Source: Sporopachydermia quercuum (Eukaryota > Ascomycota > Sporopachydermiomycetes > Sporopachydermiales > Sporopachydermiaceae). Taken from it: a stretch of DNA of 64,000 nucleotides. The stretch spans positions 66,138-130,137 of the forward strand of contig BCGN01000004.1 in assembly GCA_001599295.1 (NCBI GenBank). Reading direction: 5' to 3'. Of the stretch, positions 11,447 to 21,759 are shown in pieces (positions within the stretch are counted from its first letter, which is position 1; each line of letters starts with the position of its first letter). A program made the position numbers and the translations under genes. A model generated the notes under the pieces. That model worked only from the letters and a program-made list of their open reading frames with translations, did no database searches and was not told where the DNA came from.

Positions 11447-12467
11447 GCACTAAAAATAAAATCAAATAAAAATGCAAATCTTCTGCTCAATTCCACCATA
11501 TTCATGCATGAATGTAGTATGAGGTAGTTGATAATACTCAATATACGGATATCCACTCCTAAAATAAGTGTGGTTTGGGGTTGCGTTTGTTTTGATCTTC
11601 CCCCAGCTTAACTGTAGACAGGACGGTTTCTAATATTCAGGGGCAGTGGAAAAACCCAACGATAATCCAATTACGTCTCCTGCTGCTTAGCACCGTATTC
11701 GCAACAATAAGAGAACACTTAAGCCTGTAATCCCCAATAATAAAATAATAAATCCCCATGTTGCTTATATATAACCTGACGATATCTTCAAGGAGGAAAA
11801 TAACGGAAAGAGGAAGTAATCAAATAAGCGAGAAAAAGTGTTATCATGTGACGTCTACAGAATGCCCCTTTCATATGCACTCCACGTCTCCCTTTGTTGG
11901 ACTCTGCCTGACTTCGTTTCTCCATTTATGTCTCCAGAATCTCCTCTTCTTCAACATCACAAACATAATACATTATAAGCTCTTTATTATTCATATCTTA
12001 GCTGTCATCAAGGATTAAAACTGCTATTTGTTACTATGCATATAAGTATTCGAGTACATATTATTATAGGAAACTTCTTGCTAAGATATCACGATTACTG
12101 AAGCGATATCCCAATATTGTCAAGGACGTTTTAGGGAGCAAAATTCGCTCTGAAAGGCACCCACATATTCATACGCATACACATACCCACTCTATACTTT
12201 GTATAGTATTTTACCACAGCTAAAGGTTTCAATCATCAATTGATTGATCATCTAATGAAACAAACCGACTGAGAAATTACCAAGCAAGGATCCCAGGGAG
12301 TAAATAGATTATTTATTCTTATGGTAGAATTCTACTGGGCAAGATGATCAAACAATCGCTATAAGCATCAAACAGCATTCTCTGCTCTTTCCCTAAATTA
12401 TACATTTTCATAACAATTATTTAATCATCCAACCTCAATCCCAGTTGACAGTCAAATCACAATTGAA
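11447..12467. promoter_or_regulatory. Divergent promoter region, CDC1 (-) / SAS4-like (+)
   Basis: About 1 kb shared upstream region between divergently transcribed genes. It is AT-rich with pyrimidine runs close to the + start. The only long open frame (11758-12018) looks random in composition. No specific operator can be supported. Confidence 0.5.
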
Positions 12468-15400
12468 ATGTTACCCAGAGGGAATCCATTGATAACAAGT
12501 CTTCTTCAACAGGATGCCGGACAAACTGAAGAGAAACCGTTACCCGGGGCTTCGGGGTTACTGAAACCTCAACCAGAAATCCTTGTACCTGTTCAGTACC
12601 CAGCTCTTCCTGATCTACCAGCAGTATCTAGTCCTATACAGTATAATGACTTGTCAGATAAACGAATGATCTTTTCATCTGAACCTGCGAGATCACAGCA
12701 CTTTAGTCGTTATTCTGAAGGAGATCTCTCGGATTCTGATGTCTCGGATATGTATAATATTTCACATGAGCCACCAGAGTCTCGAACAGGATATTATGAT
12801 CCTGTTAAGGACGTAGTAGAAAGAAGGGTTAAAGCTGAGATGACAACAGCTGTTGGAGGAGCTTCTAGAGCGAAACTTGATCCGCTGAAGATTACAAGCC
12901 TACTTTCTGATCCTGATATAGAACATGATGAAAAGGCTGTAAAGAGCCCCGGATTTGGAAGCAGTTCTCTGGTACCAATTGAGTTTCCAAAGACCCCTAG
13001 AGCAAAGTCACAAGTAGCTGATAAAGAACGCTTAACTAATGAGCCACTGGTATCCTATTCTACGCTCGAGAACTCTGCTAATGGGCAGAAGACTGTTAGC
13101 GAAGCAAGGGTTCAGTCGCAATCTTTAAATTCACTCTTGGAGGTTGATCCTACCACAAGTAGATTCAACATTTCAGAAAAGAAATCTCTCCAGCATAGAT
13201 TTGAGCAACGAGAGCTTCAATTCTTTAGTATTGATGCGTCACAGTCATCAGGGATTGATCTGTTGCTAGAAGCGGCGGAAACTGATAGTAAGCCACAACC
13301 AGACGGTTCTAATGCAACTATAGAAATTTATAACGAGGCCAACGACGAGGGTAATGGTAATGGTAATAATAATGATTATGATAATGATAATGATGATAAT
13401 AACGATGGTAATAATGATGTTCAACTACAAATTGATAATGTTTCCGAAGATTCCAAATTGTCTACTGCGCCATCTGAGCCTCCAAAAGTTAAGCGGGTAA
13501 TAATTNCTATTGAGGATGATGATCCCGAGCCACCTACAAAGTCTGATATGTTTGAGGAAACCTTTGAAAAGTCTCATCAAAATACCGATATAACTCAATC
13601 GAGGCGGCAACTGGAACCACTGTTGGAGTCACGAGAAAACCCCCAACTAAAGGCTCCGAGACAAGCCACGAAGGCTATTGCCACACCAAAAGCTGTCCCA
13701 AAACGTCATACAAGAAATGCACCGCGCTCGGTGTCTCCACAGCAACAAACAGACGTGTCTTTAAATGAATCCCCAAACAAACGTTCAAAACGAAAATCAA
13801 GAGCCCAAACAAGAGATAATTTAAACTCGGAAATCTTATTTGATTTCAATCACCAACACGAACTTATCCCTTTGAAAGAAGATTTGCTGATTACATCGTA
13901 CAAATCATTACCCATAGACACTCAACGACGAAAGGCATCAAGTTCTAAGAATAGAATAGCCCTACCTGTCAATCTGAGAATATTCTCGTGGTCAGATGAC
14001 GAGGAGACAAGTGGGGATGAAAAGCGAGGTATAAAGAAAGAAGCGGAGCGAGAGGGGTATGGGGGGTATGGATCAGTCGATGTCAAGAGTGAGATTACAA
14101 CGGAAAGCTGTAATGACTTTAGAAAAAGTGAAATTAATACTAATGATTGCGGTATAGATATTACTATTAGAGGTAGCGATGAGGCTAGGACTGATGTTAT
14201 ACCTGGTAAGGAGAGTAGTACTATACTTGAATCTAGTAGTTCTGGCGGTGGCAATAAGAGTACTAGCTCGAATACTAGCTCTAATATGACTTTTGATACT
14301 GTTTCTGTTGCACATTTGGATATTGAAGGTGCTACAGTGACTACCTTGAGACAGGAAGAAAACCCCATAGCAACTGGCGTTATCGATTCTGCTGCATTTT
14401 CTACTGTCATCAACAAAAGAGCTTTTGCTGTTAATGTTGGTGGGAACCATAATTTTCATACTGCTAGCTCAACTAGTATCAACGATTCAACGATTACAAC
14501 CTCCACAGCTGCTAGCAATGATTTATCTGTTGATCGTATAAATGTTTTTGGTTCTAAGGCTCTATCAGCTTCGAATAGCCCTAACAGTGATAGCAGTAGC
14601 ATTAATTCTGCACTTTTACGGCCAGTTACATTTTCTAATACTAAGCCTGCTGGAAACATACAGGTAACCACATTTTCCACCAAAACGCCAAAAACTCTTA
14701 ATACTGATGTTCAGAAAGCTCCCTCTACGCAGTCTACTATCAACACATCTATTACACGTTTGACTCCTGATAAAAAACATTTACCTAGAAATACCAAACG
14801 GAAGAATGTTCCTTTACACGATCCTCTCGGTGATGACGTATATTTACCTTATCACAGGCAAATGCTAAGAAGGGAAGCACGGCTGGTATCAATAGAGAAA
14901 GCCACAATTGACTTGGAAATGCAGAACTATGAAAATATTTTGGCAATACTAACAGAAACTGATGATTGGTCAAAAATATGCAAAATACTGCCAAAGTATA
15001 CTGTTATCAATGGCCTTAGTTATGAAGATGATGGTGATAATGATAGTAGTAATATTAGCATAGATAAAACTACTGATAGTATTAATACTGCTAGCTCCAG
15101 TCACGATAAAGGAAGCATTACTTGTACTAATTCTTTAGCTAACAAGAATAATAATGTACCTGCTTCATCTGCTGACACTGCTACCAAACAGAACGCTCCT
15201 AGTACCATCAATTTGCAAGAAGAAATGGAAATTAAGTACAATAAAACAGTCGAAGAACTGAATAGAATCATCAGTAAGTTCAAAGAGTTTCGGAAAACTG
15301 AAAAGCTGTTTAACGAAGTGTATAAATGTATTGAGAATGGTACGTTTGATCTTGAGAATAAACAGTACAGTAAATATGCAATTCTATCTGGTATTTATGA

Positions 15401-17495
15401 GGATTTAGAGCGATTTGTTGATACAGTAGTAAAGAGCAAAAATGATACTAGGAAGAGGACTCCTAAAAGTTTAATTGCTAGTGGAAATGCCAGTAGTAAT
15501 GGTACTAGTAGTTCTATTAGCAGTATTAGTGATAAACATACTAACGGTACCAGTAATAATGGTAACATTAGTGGCAATAGTGTATCTAGTACTGCTGGAA
15601 CTCCTGCTGGTGGTAGAAATTCAGCTGCTGGTTCTTCTAGTACCCCTAGCAGCGCATCTAAGTATTCACAGACACCATCAGGTAATTCGCATGCTGGCAA
15701 TGGTAGTAAACAGAAGCAAAAGGTCGGGAGAAGTGTGTTTGGTTTCAAATTACCAAGGGGGTTTAGAAGTTTCAAGCAAGGAAAGATGTCTGCTGATAGT
15801 GCTGGTTCGGTGATTGCAAGCCCTTGTAGTTCTGGCACTAGTACTGCTGGTAGACGTAAGCGTAAGACGAAAGCTATGGAAGAGAACCATTATGCGTTTG
15901 GTTCTTGGATTCCTGATCCATTGGAAGAAAGCCATAGTAATTTTGGGAACTATTTGGGCAGAAAAAGTGGAGTTAACGGAGGTTTCATTACTAATGTTGC
16001 TATTGATGGTAGAAATAGTATAGGTGTTTCTGCTGCTAGTAACACCAATAGTGCTAGTAGTGTTATTCATAATGACAGTACACACAGTGAAAATAGTACG
16101 TTGAGAAGAGTTCGTGATGTTACAGCTAGTATTGCTGGCCCTGTTGACAATGAGCCTGGTTCCGGTGGTACCTCAATTGCTTCCTCTAATGAACCGTCGG
16201 GAAATAGCAGAAATGATAATATCATCAGTCCTAAAAAAATTAATGAAATCAAAGACAAGGCTATTGTTATCGACGACGCAAATCAGCTACTATGTCCTAT
16301 TGAACTAACTGTTCCTACTAATGTTCCTACTAGTGTTCCTACTGTTCCGGCTGCCCTTGCTACTCAGCCTTTAGCCACACAACAGAAAATCTCCTTTCTA
16401 CCATTTACTCTTCCTCAAAGATGGATTTCTGATTATTACAGACCAAATATTTTCATCCATAACGGGAAAAATTTCCATGGGCTGTCTGCCACCAAACTGA
16501 GCGAAGATTTCCGAGCGGTTATTGTCTCCTCTGGCTCCCAACAACGGCTAGGCTATAAAACAAAGAAACAAACAAAGAAAAGATCAGTCTTGAAACTGTC
16601 ACCAGTTCTCAGAAGAATAGTAGAAAAGAATATAAAGGATAGAAGGTGTAAAAGCTTTACTCATTTTTTTGGTCCCTCTCTGAATGACTTTGATGAGGAC
16701 GTATATAATTCTTACTCTATCTGGGATAGTTCTAGGGGACGGATTGGTGGTGCGCCCGGTAACGCAGGTATAGGAGATAATGGGAACGATTCAGGGGAAA
16801 TTAGTACAGAAGTTGGAACAGGAAGTCGAAGGATAATAATTACCACGGATGGTAAATATGGTACCAAGTCTTCTAGTTCAAGACTATCCCAACGAATCTC
16901 ACCTAAGAGAGCTAAGAGTCTAAAGAGTTCACCCAAGAAACGCCGAAGAAGCCTCATAGAACAGAAAGAGGTTTCAGCCGAGCCAAAGAAAAAGAAAAGG
17001 CTTGAACTTAAAGTTATTAAATCAAACAAATACCATGAAGAAACTACCGTTTCCGGCAGCTCCAGCAGCAGGATGAAAAGCAGCAAATTTCTAACAAAAA
17101 AATGCCTATTGCCGATAAAACTTGTGATACGAGAATCATCGGTGTCTCCGGGTGGTGACGGAAATAATAATGGGGCTACCAATATTGCAAAGAAATCTAA
17201 AGGTGTTGCTTTTGATGGGGGATCTAGCTCTTTTAAGGTTACACCCAGTCGAACCAAACCAAGGAAAGCGAGTATCAGCTCTAAAATGAAGAAGACAACA
17301 ACTGAAGGAGAACCACCGGAGAGCAGTGAGGATGATGGGGCATTCGAAGGTGAAGCCGCTGGGTCGGCCAATACATCCGAAAGCGAGTGTTACGAAACTG
17401 CCGGCGAGAAGGAAGAAAGCCTAAATGAGCGTGAGAGCGATTGGGGTCCTGAAGAAATTGAGAACGATGGAGTAACACCTAAAGAGAAACCGTGA
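12468..17495 (+). CDS. Very long Ser/Asn-rich protein with SAS4-like domain
   Basis: 1675 residues in the primary frame, mostly disordered and rich in Ser, Asn, Asp, Lys. The one folded-looking block (about residues 784-945) has DDVYLPYHRQMLRREARLVS, then DDWSKICKILPKYTVING and, after a low-complexity insertion, ELNRIISKFKEFRKTEK. This spacing resembles the SAS4 domain (Y..HR...R.E; DW; KF..FR..E) of the SAS-I histone acetyltransferase scaffold; I give this as a family resemblance from memory, not a search. A second ordered stretch around residues 1310-1430 has FLPFTLPQRWISDYYRPNIF and FTHFFGPSLNDFDEDVYNSY. Basic Lys-rich patches towards the C-terminus could be nuclear localisation signals. 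S. cerevisiae Sas4 is only about 480 residues, so this would be a greatly expanded homologue. The reading frame closes at a TGA that is probably not the true end (see 17476-17787). One N lies at 13506. Confidence 0.55.
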   Translation: MLPRGNPLITSLLQQDAGQTEEKPLPGASGLLKPQPEILVPVQYPALPDLPAVSSPIQYNDLSDKRMIFSSEPARSQHFSRYSEGDLSDSDVSDMYNISHEPPESRTGYYDPVKDVVERRVKAEMTTAVGGASRAKLDPLKITSLLSDPDIEHDEKAVKSPGFGSSSLVPIEFPKTPRAKSQVADKERLTNEPLVSYSTLENSANGQKTVSEARVQSQSLNSLLEVDPTTSRFNISEKKSLQHRFEQRELQFFSIDASQSSGIDLLLEAAETDSKPQPDGSNATIEIYNEANDEGNGNGNNNDYDNDNDDNNDGNNDVQLQIDNVSEDSKLSTAPSEPPKVKRVIIXIEDDDPEPPTKSDMFEETFEKSHQNTDITQSRRQLEPLLESRENPQLKAPRQATKAIATPKAVPKRHTRNAPRSVSPQQQTDVSLNESPNKRSKRKSRAQTRDNLNSEILFDFNHQHELIPLKEDLLITSYKSLPIDTQRRKASSSKNRIALPVNLRIFSWSDDEETSGDEKRGIKKEAEREGYGGYGSVDVKSEITTESCNDFRKSEINTNDCGIDITIRGSDEARTDVIPGKESSTILESSSSGGGNKSTSSNTSSNMTFDTVSVAHLDIEGATVTTLRQEENPIATGVIDSAAFSTVINKRAFAVNVGGNHNFHTASSTSINDSTITTSTAASNDLSVDRINVFGSKALSASNSPNSDSSSINSALLRPVTFSNTKPAGNIQVTTFSTKTPKTLNTDVQKAPSTQSTINTSITRLTPDKKHLPRNTKRKNVPLHDPLGDDVYLPYHRQMLRREARLVSIEKATIDLEMQNYENILAILTETDDWSKICKILPKYTVINGLSYEDDGDNDSSNISIDKTTDSINTASSSHDKGSITCTNSLANKNNNVPASSADTATKQNAPSTINLQEEMEIKYNKTVEELNRIISKFKEFRKTEKLFNEVYKCIENGTFDLENKQYSKYAILSGIYEDLERFVDTVVKSKNDTRKRTPKSLIASGNASSNGTSSSISSISDKHTNGTSNNGNISGNSVSSTAGTPAGGRNSAAGSSSTPSSASKYSQTPSGNSHAGNGSKQKQKVGRSVFGFKLPRGFRSFKQGKMSADSAGSVIASPCSSGTSTAGRRKRKTKAMEENHYAFGSWIPDPLEESHSNFGNYLGRKSGVNGGFITNVAIDGRNSIGVSAASNTNSASSVIHNDSTHSENSTLRRVRDVTASIAGPVDNEPGSGGTSIASSNEPSGNSRNDNIISPKKINEIKDKAIVIDDANQLLCPIELTVPTNVPTSVPTVPAALATQPLATQQKISFLPFTLPQRWISDYYRPNIFIHNGKNFHGLSATKLSEDFRAVIVSSGSQQRLGYKTKKQTKKRSVLKLSPVLRRIVEKNIKDRRCKSFTHFFGPSLNDFDEDVYNSYSIWDSSRGRIGGAPGNAGIGDNGNDSGEISTEVGTGSRRIIITTDGKYGTKSSSSRLSQRISPKRAKSLKSSPKKRRRSLIEQKEVSAEPKKKKRLELKVIKSNKYHEETTVSGSSSSRMKSSKFLTKKCLLPIKLVIRESSVSPGGDGNNNGATNIAKKSKGVAFDGGSSSFKVTPSRTKPRKASISSKMKKTTTEGEPPESSEDDGAFEGEAAGSANTSESECYETAGEKEESLNERESDWGPEEIENDGVTPKEKP

Positions 17496-17787
17496 ACGGA
17501 AATCTGAAATAAAACGTAGAAGTGCATCTGGAAGTGGCAAGAAAAAGGTCAGCAATGGGGTTGTTGGTGATGAAGCAGATGCTTATATTGAGAGTGATAG
17601 CGATAGTGATAGAAGGAGTAGGAAAGGACAAAATATTGATTTTGTTGTCGATGATGAAGATCAAGTTAAATTTTATGATGATGAGGAAATGGGAGATAAG
17701 TTAATTCGTTTAGAGAAACGGCTGAAGAAAAAAAGAAAGAGTAGCCTGTTTAAGGTAAGGCTTTCAAAGTCGTCAAATAGGCTGTGA
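17476..17787 (+). CDS. C-terminal +1-frame extension of the SAS4-like gene
   Basis: Directly overlapping the end of the long frame, the +1 frame is open from 17476 to a TGA at 17785-17787. Read from 17491 it gives about 98 further residues with the same style as the upstream C-terminus: RERKSEIKRRSASGSGKKK, DAYIESDSDSDRR, IDFVVDDEDQVKFYDDEEM, then LIRLEKRLKKKRKSSLF. It has no start codon near its beginning. The junction (...AAA CCG TGA ACG) places CCG followed by TGA at the point of change. An intron is unlikely because the overlap is under 20 nt. It is therefore either a programmed +1 shift, a one-base assembly/sequencing error, or a real recent frameshift. Confidence 0.6.
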   Translation, partial: HLKRNRERKSEIKRRSASGSGKKKVSNGVVGDEADAYIESDSDSDRRSRKGQNIDFVVDDEDQVKFYDDEEMGDKLIRLEKRLKKKRKSSLFKVRLSKSSNRL

Positions 17788-18882
17788 GCGCTGTGGTATG
17801 GGGACAGCAATTTGATAGTCGTCCGATAAGCTTCAACTCACACGTCAAAATGGAACCTCAATTGTACTTATTTACCCTCTACTAACTGTTCATTGATATC
17901 GTTTGATTACACACTTAGTTATACATTTATATCTACAAAATTTCTGGCAATTCTCTCATTCTATCGACTTTCATGAATGAACATTATTACCTCCGAAATA
18001 GAATATAAATCGGAAATATAACTGGATTGTCCTTTCCGGAATTTCATCCTCTCTTATCTAAGCCCTTGAAGAACTCATAATTACTAATCCATCTTCTCAG
18101 ATGAATATAAAAGATAACAAATATATCACTAGCAAATATTCACTTTTAGCATTAAACCTACATAAACTAGTAATAAACTAACTCTATATCTTAATTTATC
18201 TGCCAAATCCATCATCTTTCACGTATATATCTCACTGTTAATACCATCCGCTCCTCCCCTTGTAACTTATGGTAATCTTGGCCAAGCCTGGGAAATTCCG
18301 GAAATTATCCTCCCTTTTTTGTCGGACGTAGAAGATTCCAATATAACACTATTCATCACCTAGCAATGTCAGAATAAATGCGGTATTACAAGCAAACGAG
18401 GAAAATCCCCTCATCAGCAGTTTAATATAGTCATAACCTTGTCAACAATTTAATATAATCATGACCTTGTCAATAATATAAATAGGATCAAATAATCCTT
18501 TAATCTTTTGTTCGTAGTACAGTTATATAGCGGAAGTATAAAATAGCTTCAAGGCATGCAAATATATCGGAATATATTAGAGTTTCCATAGTATAGCATT
18601 TGTCCGATAAAGACAAGTGTCCGAAAACAAAATGTCAGAATCAAATTATTATCACTAACCAAGAAACACAAACATGTACTTTTAGCCAATGTACGTAAAT
18701 CGTCTTTTTGGCTTATCATCATATTTATTCCGACAATGCTATTATAATAATAGAAATGCTCTGATTTTAGTGGTAATAACGGCAGAACTTCCAGGGACTC
18801 AATTGAAAGGAATTGAGCTAAACTAGGAGTTAATAGAATGAATATGATTATGCAAAAGTAGACAAGAACACATTATTTCATT
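17788..18882. other. Intergenic, SAS4-like to PGAP2-like
   Basis: About 1.1 kb, AT-rich, with several TTCCGGAA-like words and a two-copy 28-bp direct repeat at about 18421-18477 (unit contains TCATRACCTTGTCAA). No coding or RNA gene recognised. Contains the upstream region of the PGAP2-like gene. Confidence 0.5.
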
Positions 18883-20327
18883 ATGCTGCGAGACAGAACA
18901 GTGGTAGAGGTAAGTGGTGGATGTTGAAGAATGCTAAGAAAGAAAAGAAAAGAAATAGAAAACCGGTTTTTACTGTTAATGCTGAAAATGAAAAAGAATA
19001 AATAAAGTATTTGATCGATTTTATATTTTTTCTTCTTTTATAGGGTAGAATTGGGTTTTATATTAACTGATGTGATCAGATCCCATTTGCAAAGCTGCCA
19101 ATTGCTTGTGTGTCATTTGAATATGGTGAGTGCTTCTTTGATTGAAACGTTTGGCTCTGGTTAATATATGCTGAAGAGAATAAGGAGAGTAGAATTACAG
19201 ATCAGCAGAATCTCAGGAATAGCAAAAAGAATTTCCATTGTAACTGTTGTTTAGTCAGTCTTTGAAGCACTGTGTACTAAAAAATAGGTGTCAACTGATG
19301 GTCTATTCAGTCTTTATACTATACTAACTTTACATTTGTCAGCCGGTTATATTCTGGCTTTGTTGATAGGGCTTATATTCCATTATAATGATATTCTGAA
19401 GTTTGAACACGTTAACGAACAGGAAGAATGGTATGTGCTAAATGTGCTCTGGATTAGGTAAAGCAGGATATATGGATGGTATCAGATATGATGTATGATT
19501 GCTTCTGTCTGCTAAGAATACTAATTGTTTGAATTGAAGGTTTCCTTCTGTTAGCTTGGTTATCGGATACAAGTATCCTATCAAAAGTCTTATACAAATA
19601 TCTATGGCTTTAATATCAGGTATGTTAAGGATCTTCTTTGCTGATTGTTGCGTTTTAACAAGGCAATACAGTCCATAAAATGGCTCTACTGTTAATAATA
19701 GTAACGAAACATCTTCTAACTTAGAAAAGGGCCCCGAATTATATTTGTATTAATATGGAGTGTGATTGTTTCGAGAAAGAGTAATAGAAGAGCAGAGTTT
19801 ATACTGGCTTTTGGTCTTTTGAGAGCCATCTGCCATTTAGGATTCAGTAAGTTAGCTATGATATGATTTGGAGGGTCTCCAGGCATACTTAGATCATTAA
19901 TTTCCATGTAGCTTCTAATTGATAGTTGTCGACTAACGACNACCTTATAGCTAATATCTCTGATTTTGATGATGGCAGAACTCATCACAGACTATTTGTG
20001 ATATACACACTAGCAGGAGTCCCATGGATACATTTGAATTTAAGGCTCAAGAGAAGTAAAGAATCAAAGGTAGAATATGCAGAGCTAAAACGCATTGGAT
20101 ATTTATCATACGGACTCATTCTTATAATGTACTATTGTTTTTATAGACATCAGATTTTAAGATTACCTGGAGCATTCTCATGGTTTGCATTGGCACAATG
20201 GGTTTACATTGCTGTTGATATCAAGTTCAATTACATTATTGCTAAGACCATGACAACAATCTCTGCTTCTGTTGAGAACCTTGGTATAAAANCAGTTCAT
20301 AAGCCGACGAACAGCCATATTGTATAA
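18883..20327 (+). CDS. PGAP2 / Cwh43 N-terminal-type GPI lipid-remodelling protein, six exons
   Basis: Exons 18883-18909, 19080-19125, 19343-19430, 19540-19619, 19730-19846 and 19951-20327 join in phase to 244 residues, close to PGAP2 (about 250). The assembled protein follows the Frag1/DRAM/Sfk1 family order: YAGYILALLIGLIFHYND, EEWFPSVSLVIGYKYPIKSL, GPRIIFVLIWSVIV, AFGLLRAICHLGFTNISD, THHRLFVIYTLAGVPW and LPGAFSWFALAQWVYIAVDI. Hydrophobic segments recur through the chain, consistent with a five- to six-pass ER/Golgi membrane protein. PGAP2 and the N-terminal half of yeast Cwh43 act in GPI-anchor lipid remodelling. Here the nuclease-like C-terminal half of Cwh43 is absent: the frame stops just after the last membrane segment. 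Donors GTAAGT, GTGAGT, GTATGT, GTATGT, GTAAGT; branch points TTAAC, TACTAAC, TACTAAT, TCTAAC, GACTAAC. The first tiny exon (27 nt) is the least certain. Confidence 0.8.
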
Positions 20328-20826
20328 TGTTTGAAATGCATTGGCTTAGGCTCAGGACTAGTACTGCTGGAGATTGTGAATGAAAGGGGAGATATACTTT
20401 GTACTGTTTGGATTCGATAATGTTAATGTTTATGTATTCTTTTATATATGCAAATGTAAACAGATTTGTTTAATGTAAAATACAATACAACCAATAGCAA
20501 ATATATCGAATACTACTAGGAAATAATATGAGTATATAAAATCATAGATGGAAGGACGATTGCAATGATGAAATTTCGGATATAATACCCAGACAATATG
20601 TGAAACTTCGGAAAAGATGTCATTAATTACTCAAACGTTATTTTACGTTCCACATCCCTAAACGCCAAAAACTAAAGATTTTATATCCTTGAATATTAAA
20701 CCTTTTCTTTATCTAATCAGCTACTTCTGGAAAGATTATTTATGTTTCAAATTCACTGTATGTATATTTGATATTACGAAACTTTATTCCGGCAAAGGTG
20801 ATTTGTATCGTTGGAAAAGCGTCAAG
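20328..20826. other. Intergenic
   Basis: 500 nt between two + genes. AT-rich; includes an in-frame open stretch from 20689 that runs into the next gene but probably reflects the 5' leader. Nothing else supportable. Confidence 0.4.
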
Positions 20827-21339
20827 ATGTCGGAAAATGTGAATAAGGAATCAGCTGAAGCTGAAATTAATGAAGAATTGAAGTATGTTCTTGAAATGGG
20901 TAATTACACTCTACGACTATCAGAAGGAAACTGTTGGTCCCCTTTCTTGATAAATTCTAAGGATCCATACTAATGAGCGTGAAATTCTACTCTCTGATAG
21001 GAATGTGAGTGAAGTGCAGAAAAATATTCTGCTGGAACTGTCACGGATTTTGCAAACAAGTCGTCAAATGTAAGTGTTGAAGTGATTTTTGAAGCAAGAG
21101 AAGATTTGGCAGATATTGAAACCAAATTGAAGCCTGATTCAATCATTAGAAGAAAAGTATTAACAAACCGATTTAGAGAAACNTTGTCTGCAAAGATCTT
21201 AGATCTAGTTCGGTATGATGCACTAGGAAACACCAATCCCAAATACAGAGCAACACTAATACGTACGATGGATGGGTTGAGAAGTCTGCTTGCCACATTG
21301 GGTTTTGAAGATATTAGAAAAAGTATTGAAGGTATATAA
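20827..21339 (+). CDS. Unrecognised small spliced gene (about 120-130 residues)
   Basis: A clear coding exon ends at 21339; it is open in one frame back to about 21016 and reads TVTDFANKSSNVSVEVIFEA, EDLADIETKLKPDSIIRRKV, ILDLVRYDALGN and LRSLLATLGFEDIRKSIEGI. It has no suitable ATG near its beginning. An ATG at 20827 opens an acidic N-terminus (MSENVNKESAEAEINEEL). A TACTAAT branch point at about 20979 lies upstream of acceptors at 21014 and 21019. Two joins keep phase: donor GGTAAT at 20900 with acceptor 21019, or donor GTATGT at 20883 with acceptor 21014; the second has the better donor and the poorer acceptor. The product is helical and charged. I do not recognise the family. One N at 21183. 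Confidence 0.6.
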
Positions 21340-21686
21340 ATTATAGAGACCGAGGGAAGATGATGATTATGTATGGATAATGTATTGTAAGGAAAGGTAG
21401 GTAACCTGGATATTATATTGATCAAGAATTNTAGGTATTATGATGACTATGGAAAGGTGTCGGATTGTGAGTTTAAGAACGAATTCTCACCATAAAATTG
21501 AACCAGCTGGAATGTATGATACAATCTTTAGTTTTTAGTTTGCCCGCTTTATTATTCAAGTGGAATATGATCTAGTTGTTTATAGAAGGTGCTATAAATT
21601 CAGATATACCAACTTCCGCACAATAGAACCAAAATGGAATGTAGCAATATAATATAGAGTGCATATTCTGAACTTATTGAAAACAT
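21340..21686. other. Intergenic upstream of tRNA-Val
   Basis: AT-rich 347 nt with nothing recognisable. Confidence 0.5.
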
Positions 21687-21759
21687 GGTTCTGTGGTGTA
21701 GTGGTTATCACATCTCATTCACACTGAGGAGGTCCTGAGTTCAAACCTCAGCTGAATCA
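21687..21759 (+). tRNA. tRNA-Val (anticodon CAC)
   Basis: 73-nt cloverleaf: acceptor GGTTCTG/CTGAATC (one T:T mismatch), D arm GTG/CAC with loop TAGTGGTTAT, anticodon stem TCTCA/TGAGG around loop TTCACAC, T arm CTGAG/CTCAG with loop TTCAAAC, discriminator A. Anticodon CAC decodes GTG. No intron. A T-run (TTATTTTTTTC) directly downstream is a normal Pol III terminator. Confidence 0.95.
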
